Origin: Neptunomonas sp.
Lineage (GTDB): Bacteria > Pseudomonadota > Gammaproteobacteria > Pseudomonadales > Balneatricaceae
Length of the DNA stretch: 12,016 nucleotides
Direction: 5' to 3'
NCBI GenBank assembly: GCA_004195305.1
Contig: SDWN01000828.1
Coordinates: 1 to 12,016, forward strand
The notes below the pieces were generated by a model. It did no database searches. It was not told the DNA's origin and saw only the letters and a list, made by a program, of their open reading frames with translations. Below, piece after piece: positions 10,441 to 12,016 of this stretch; within the stretch, counting starts at the first letter, position 1, and the number at the start of each line of letters is the position of its first letter. Both the position numbers and the translations under genes were made by a program.

Positions 10441-11667
10441 GTGGCTAAGAAAACTTTTGAACGTACTAAGCCTCACGTCAACGTTGGTACTATCGGCCAC
10501 GTTGATCACGGTAAAACCACTCTTACTGCGGCCCTGACGCGCGTATGTTATGACGTTTGGGGAACAGGCGAGCTTCAGGCCTTCGATCAGATCGATAATG
10601 CTCCTGAAGAGCGTGCGCGTGGTATCACCATCGCTACCTCTCACGTTGAGTATGATTCACCTGCGCGTCACTACGCACACGTTGATTGCCCAGGCCACGC
10701 CGATTATGTCAAGAACATGATCACCGGTGCTGCACAGATGGACGGTGCTATCCTGGTTTGTGGCGCGACTGACGGCCCTATGCCGCAGACTCGTGAGCAC
10801 ATCCTGCTGTCACGTCAGGTGGGTGTACCTTACGTTGTTGTGTTCCTGAACAAGGCTGACCTGCTGGCTGAAGATTGTGGTGGCGCTGACAGCGAAGAGT
10901 ACGCTGAGATGCTGGAGCTGGTTGACATGGAGCTGCGTGACCTGCTGAGCGAATATGACTTCCCAGGTGACGACACGCCGATCATCCCAGGATCCGCTCT
11001 GATGGCCCTTAACGGTCAAGACGACAACGAAATGGGTACCACTGCGGTTAAGAAGCTGATCGAGACTCTGGATAGCTTTATTCCTGACCCCGTACGTGCT
11101 ATCGACGGCGACTTTATCATGCCTATCGAAGACGTATTCTCTATCCAGGGTCGTGGTACCGTTGTTACTGGTCGTATCGAGCGCGGTATCGTCAAGACTG
11201 GCGAATCTGTTGCCATTATCGGTATCAAGGATACTGTACTGACTACCTGTACGGGTGTTGAGATGTTCCGCAAGCTGCTCGACGAAGGTCGTGCAGGCGA
11301 GAACGTCGGTGTACTGCTGCGTGGTACTAAGCGTGAAGATGTTGAGCGGGGTCAGGTTCTGGCTAAGCCCGGTTCTATCACTCCACACACTACCTTTACT
11401 GCTGAAGTTTACGTATTGGGCAAAGATGAAGGTGGACGTCACACTCCTTTCTTCAAAGGCTACCGTCCTCAGTTCTACTTCCGCACCACCGACGTAACCG
11501 GTGCTTGTGAGCTGCCTGAAGGTGTAGAAATGGTTATGCCTGGTGATAACATCCAGATGACCGTGACCCTGATCAACCCGATCGCGATGGACGAAGGCTT
11601 GCGCTTCGCTATCCGCGAAGGTGGTCGTACTGTCGGCGCCGGCGTTGTGGCTAAGATCGTTGCCTAA
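10441..11667 (+). CDS. tuf: Translation elongation factor Tu (EF-Tu), long form
   Basis: This 408-residue GTPase brings aminoacyl-tRNA to the ribosomal A site. G motifs are GHVDHGKT (19-26), RGITI (60-64), DCPGHAD (82-88) with the catalytic His at 86, and NKAD (137-140). Domains II and III follow, ending GAGVVAKIVA. The E. coli protein has 394 residues. About 10 of the extra residues form an acidic insert right after NKAD (LLAEDCGGADSEEYAE, residues 141-156, bases 10861-10908), and about 3 more lie near NGQDDNEMG, as in Pseudomonas-type EF-Tu. The start is GTG at 10441, with AAGAGG (10427-10432) 8 bases upstream. It is the last gene of the str operon, before a strong terminator. Many gammaproteobacteria carry a second near-identical tuf copy, which cannot be seen here. 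Confidence 0.99.
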   Translation: MAKKTFERTKPHVNVGTIGHVDHGKTTLTAALTRVCYDVWGTGELQAFDQIDNAPEERARGITIATSHVEYDSPARHYAHVDCPGHADYVKNMITGAAQMDGAILVCGATDGPMPQTREHILLSRQVGVPYVVVFLNKADLLAEDCGGADSEEYAEMLELVDMELRDLLSEYDFPGDDTPIIPGSALMALNGQDDNEMGTTAVKKLIETLDSFIPDPVRAIDGDFIMPIEDVFSIQGRGTVVTGRIERGIVKTGESVAIIGIKDTVLTTCTGVEMFRKLLDEGRAGENVGVLLRGTKREDVERGQVLAKPGSITPHTTFTAEVYVLGKDEGGRHTPFFKGYRPQFYFRTTDVTGACELPEGVEMVMPGDNIQMTVTLINPIAMDEGLRFAIREGGRTVGAGVVAKIVA

Positions 11668-11678
11668 CGTTTGCTCCA

Positions 11679-11710
11679 CGCTCGGCATGAGTTTCGGCTT
11701 GTGCTGAGCG
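11679..11710 (+). other. Long hairpin after tuf
   Basis: CGCTCGGCATGAG (11679-11691) pairs with CTTGTGCTGAGCG (11698-11710) as 13 consecutive pairs, three of them G.T, with loop TTTCGG. It starts 12 bases after the tuf stop and ends 10 bases before the terminator stem. No T-run follows it, so it more likely protects or marks the 3' end of the str mRNA than terminates it. The structure is seen directly; the role is inferred. Confidence 0.6.
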
Positions 11711-11713
11711 GAT

Positions 11714-11755
11714 AAAAAAACCGTACCCTTAAGGGTGCGGTTTTTTTTTGTTTTT
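11714..11755 (+). terminator. Rho-independent terminator of the str operon
   Basis: CCGTACCC (11721-11728) pairs with GGGTGCGG (11733-11740) around TTAA, followed by nine Ts (11741-11749), a G and five more Ts. A run of seven As (11714-11720) precedes the stem, so the structure could also terminate transcription on the opposite strand. It lies 54 bases after the tuf stop and separates the str operon from the expected S10 operon. Confidence 0.93.
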
Positions 11756-11782
11756 GTTATCGTCGCAAAGTGTTTTAAGTGG

Positions 11783-11846
11783 TTGATAATCAATAATTAT
11801 TTGTATTAATATGATTTTATTGTTGGTGTGTAAGTTGTGGTATGTT
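11783..11846 (+). promoter_or_regulatory. AT-rich promoter region, probably for the S10 operon
   Basis: Downstream of the terminator the sequence becomes strongly AT-rich (11774-11822), as an UP element might be. The favoured -10 is TATGTT (11841-11846) with an extended TGG just before it, followed by GCTGCCGC, a GC-rich discriminator typical of ribosomal promoters. The best -35 for it, TTGTTG (11820-11825), is at a short 15-base spacing. An alternative pair is TTGATA (11783-11788) with TAATAT (11807-11812) at 18 bases. I cannot decide between them. Assignment to the S10 operon (rpsJ first) rests on the usual gene order after tuf. Confidence 0.5.
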
Positions 11847-11997
11847 GCTGCCGCTTCAATATAAAAATAATCTGCGTAGGTCTGACGCTGTGTTTCAGCG
11901 TATCGGTGAGACGTTAGGATGTAACTGTGTCCGTCACACCCATACTGAGGGCGAGGCTGCGGCGGTGCTGGCGAAGTACCCGCGGCGGTGGACGCTC
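11847..11997 (+). other. Noncoding stretch, probable start of the S10 operon mRNA leader
   Basis: No gene and no rpsJ start is present here. Two hairpins stand out: ACGCTG (11885-11890) with CAGCGT (11896-11901) around TGTTT, and GGTGCT (11964-11969) with AGTACC (11975-11980) around GGCGA. In E. coli the S10 operon has a long structured leader through which ribosomal protein L4 controls transcription and translation. This stretch lies where such a leader would be, but I cannot match it to that RNA by sequence. It is cut off by adapter at 11998. Confidence 0.4.
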
Positions 11998-12016
11998 CTG
12001 TCTCTTATACACATCT
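11998..12016. other. Synthetic Tn5 mosaic-end adapter sequence
   Basis: The final 19 bases read CTGTCTCTTATACACATCT, an exact match to the hyperactive Tn5 mosaic end used in tagmentation (Nextera-type) libraries. This hybrid differs from both natural IS50 ends (outside and inside), and it stops exactly at the window edge. It is untrimmed adapter at a contig end, not genomic DNA and not a transposon insertion. Confidence 0.97.

Noticed and set aside
11959..11990. Direct repeat of GCGGCGGTG (11959-11967 and 11982-11990)
   Set aside because: Two short GC-rich copies 23 bases apart in a GC-rich stretch are easily chance; no third copy is present.
11998..12016. A real Tn5/IS50 insertion
   Set aside because: The sequence is the synthetic mosaic end, not either natural IS50 end, no transposon sequence follows, and it stops exactly at the contig end.

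Overview
This window is a core gene-expression block from a gammaproteobacterium: the 3' two thirds of rpoB, then rpoC, rpsL, rpsG, fusA and tuf, all on the + strand and all with intact reading frames. The order (the end of the rplKAJL-rpoBC operon joined directly to the str operon, with the S10 operon expected next) is the usual one for Pseudomonas-like and marine gammaproteobacteria. RpoB and RpoC follow E. coli residue numbering closely; for example the NADFDGD motif of RpoC falls at residues 458-464. EF-Tu is long (408 residues) because of an acidic insert after its NKAD motif. From memory, that form resembles EF-Tu of Cellvibrionales-type marine bacteria (Saccharophagus, Microbulbifer and relatives). 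The class is a firm call; the order is only a guess.

Layout: 1-2805 rpoB lacking its first ~419 codons; 2806-2877 a gap with a strong 12-bp stem-loop; 2878-7122 rpoC; 7123-7297 a compact control region with a near-consensus sigma-70 promoter, then almost at once an intrinsic terminator, then a hairpin just before the rpsL ribosome binding site; 7298-7672 rpsL; 7673-7827 a structured gap where S7 feedback control would be expected; 7828-8298 rpsG; 8314-10410 fusA; 10441-11667 tuf; 11668-11997 noncoding, with a 13-bp hairpin, a strong rho-independent terminator, an AT-rich promoter region and a probable leader of the S10 operon (rpsJ itself is not reached). The last 19 bases (11998-12016) are the synthetic Tn5 mosaic end used in tagmentation libraries, so they are sequencing adapter and not genome.

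The genes form one functional set: RpoB and RpoC are the two catalytic subunits of RNA polymerase, S12 and S7 are 30S ribosomal proteins at the decoding centre and the head, and EF-G and EF-Tu are the translocation and aminoacyl-tRNA delivery GTPases. No mobile element, CRISPR array, tRNA, rRNA or accessory system is visible. I did not find a previously undescribed system. The points worth a second look are the RNA structures and promoter/terminator arrangement between genes, the EF-Tu insert, two local oddities inside fusA, and the adapter at the end.
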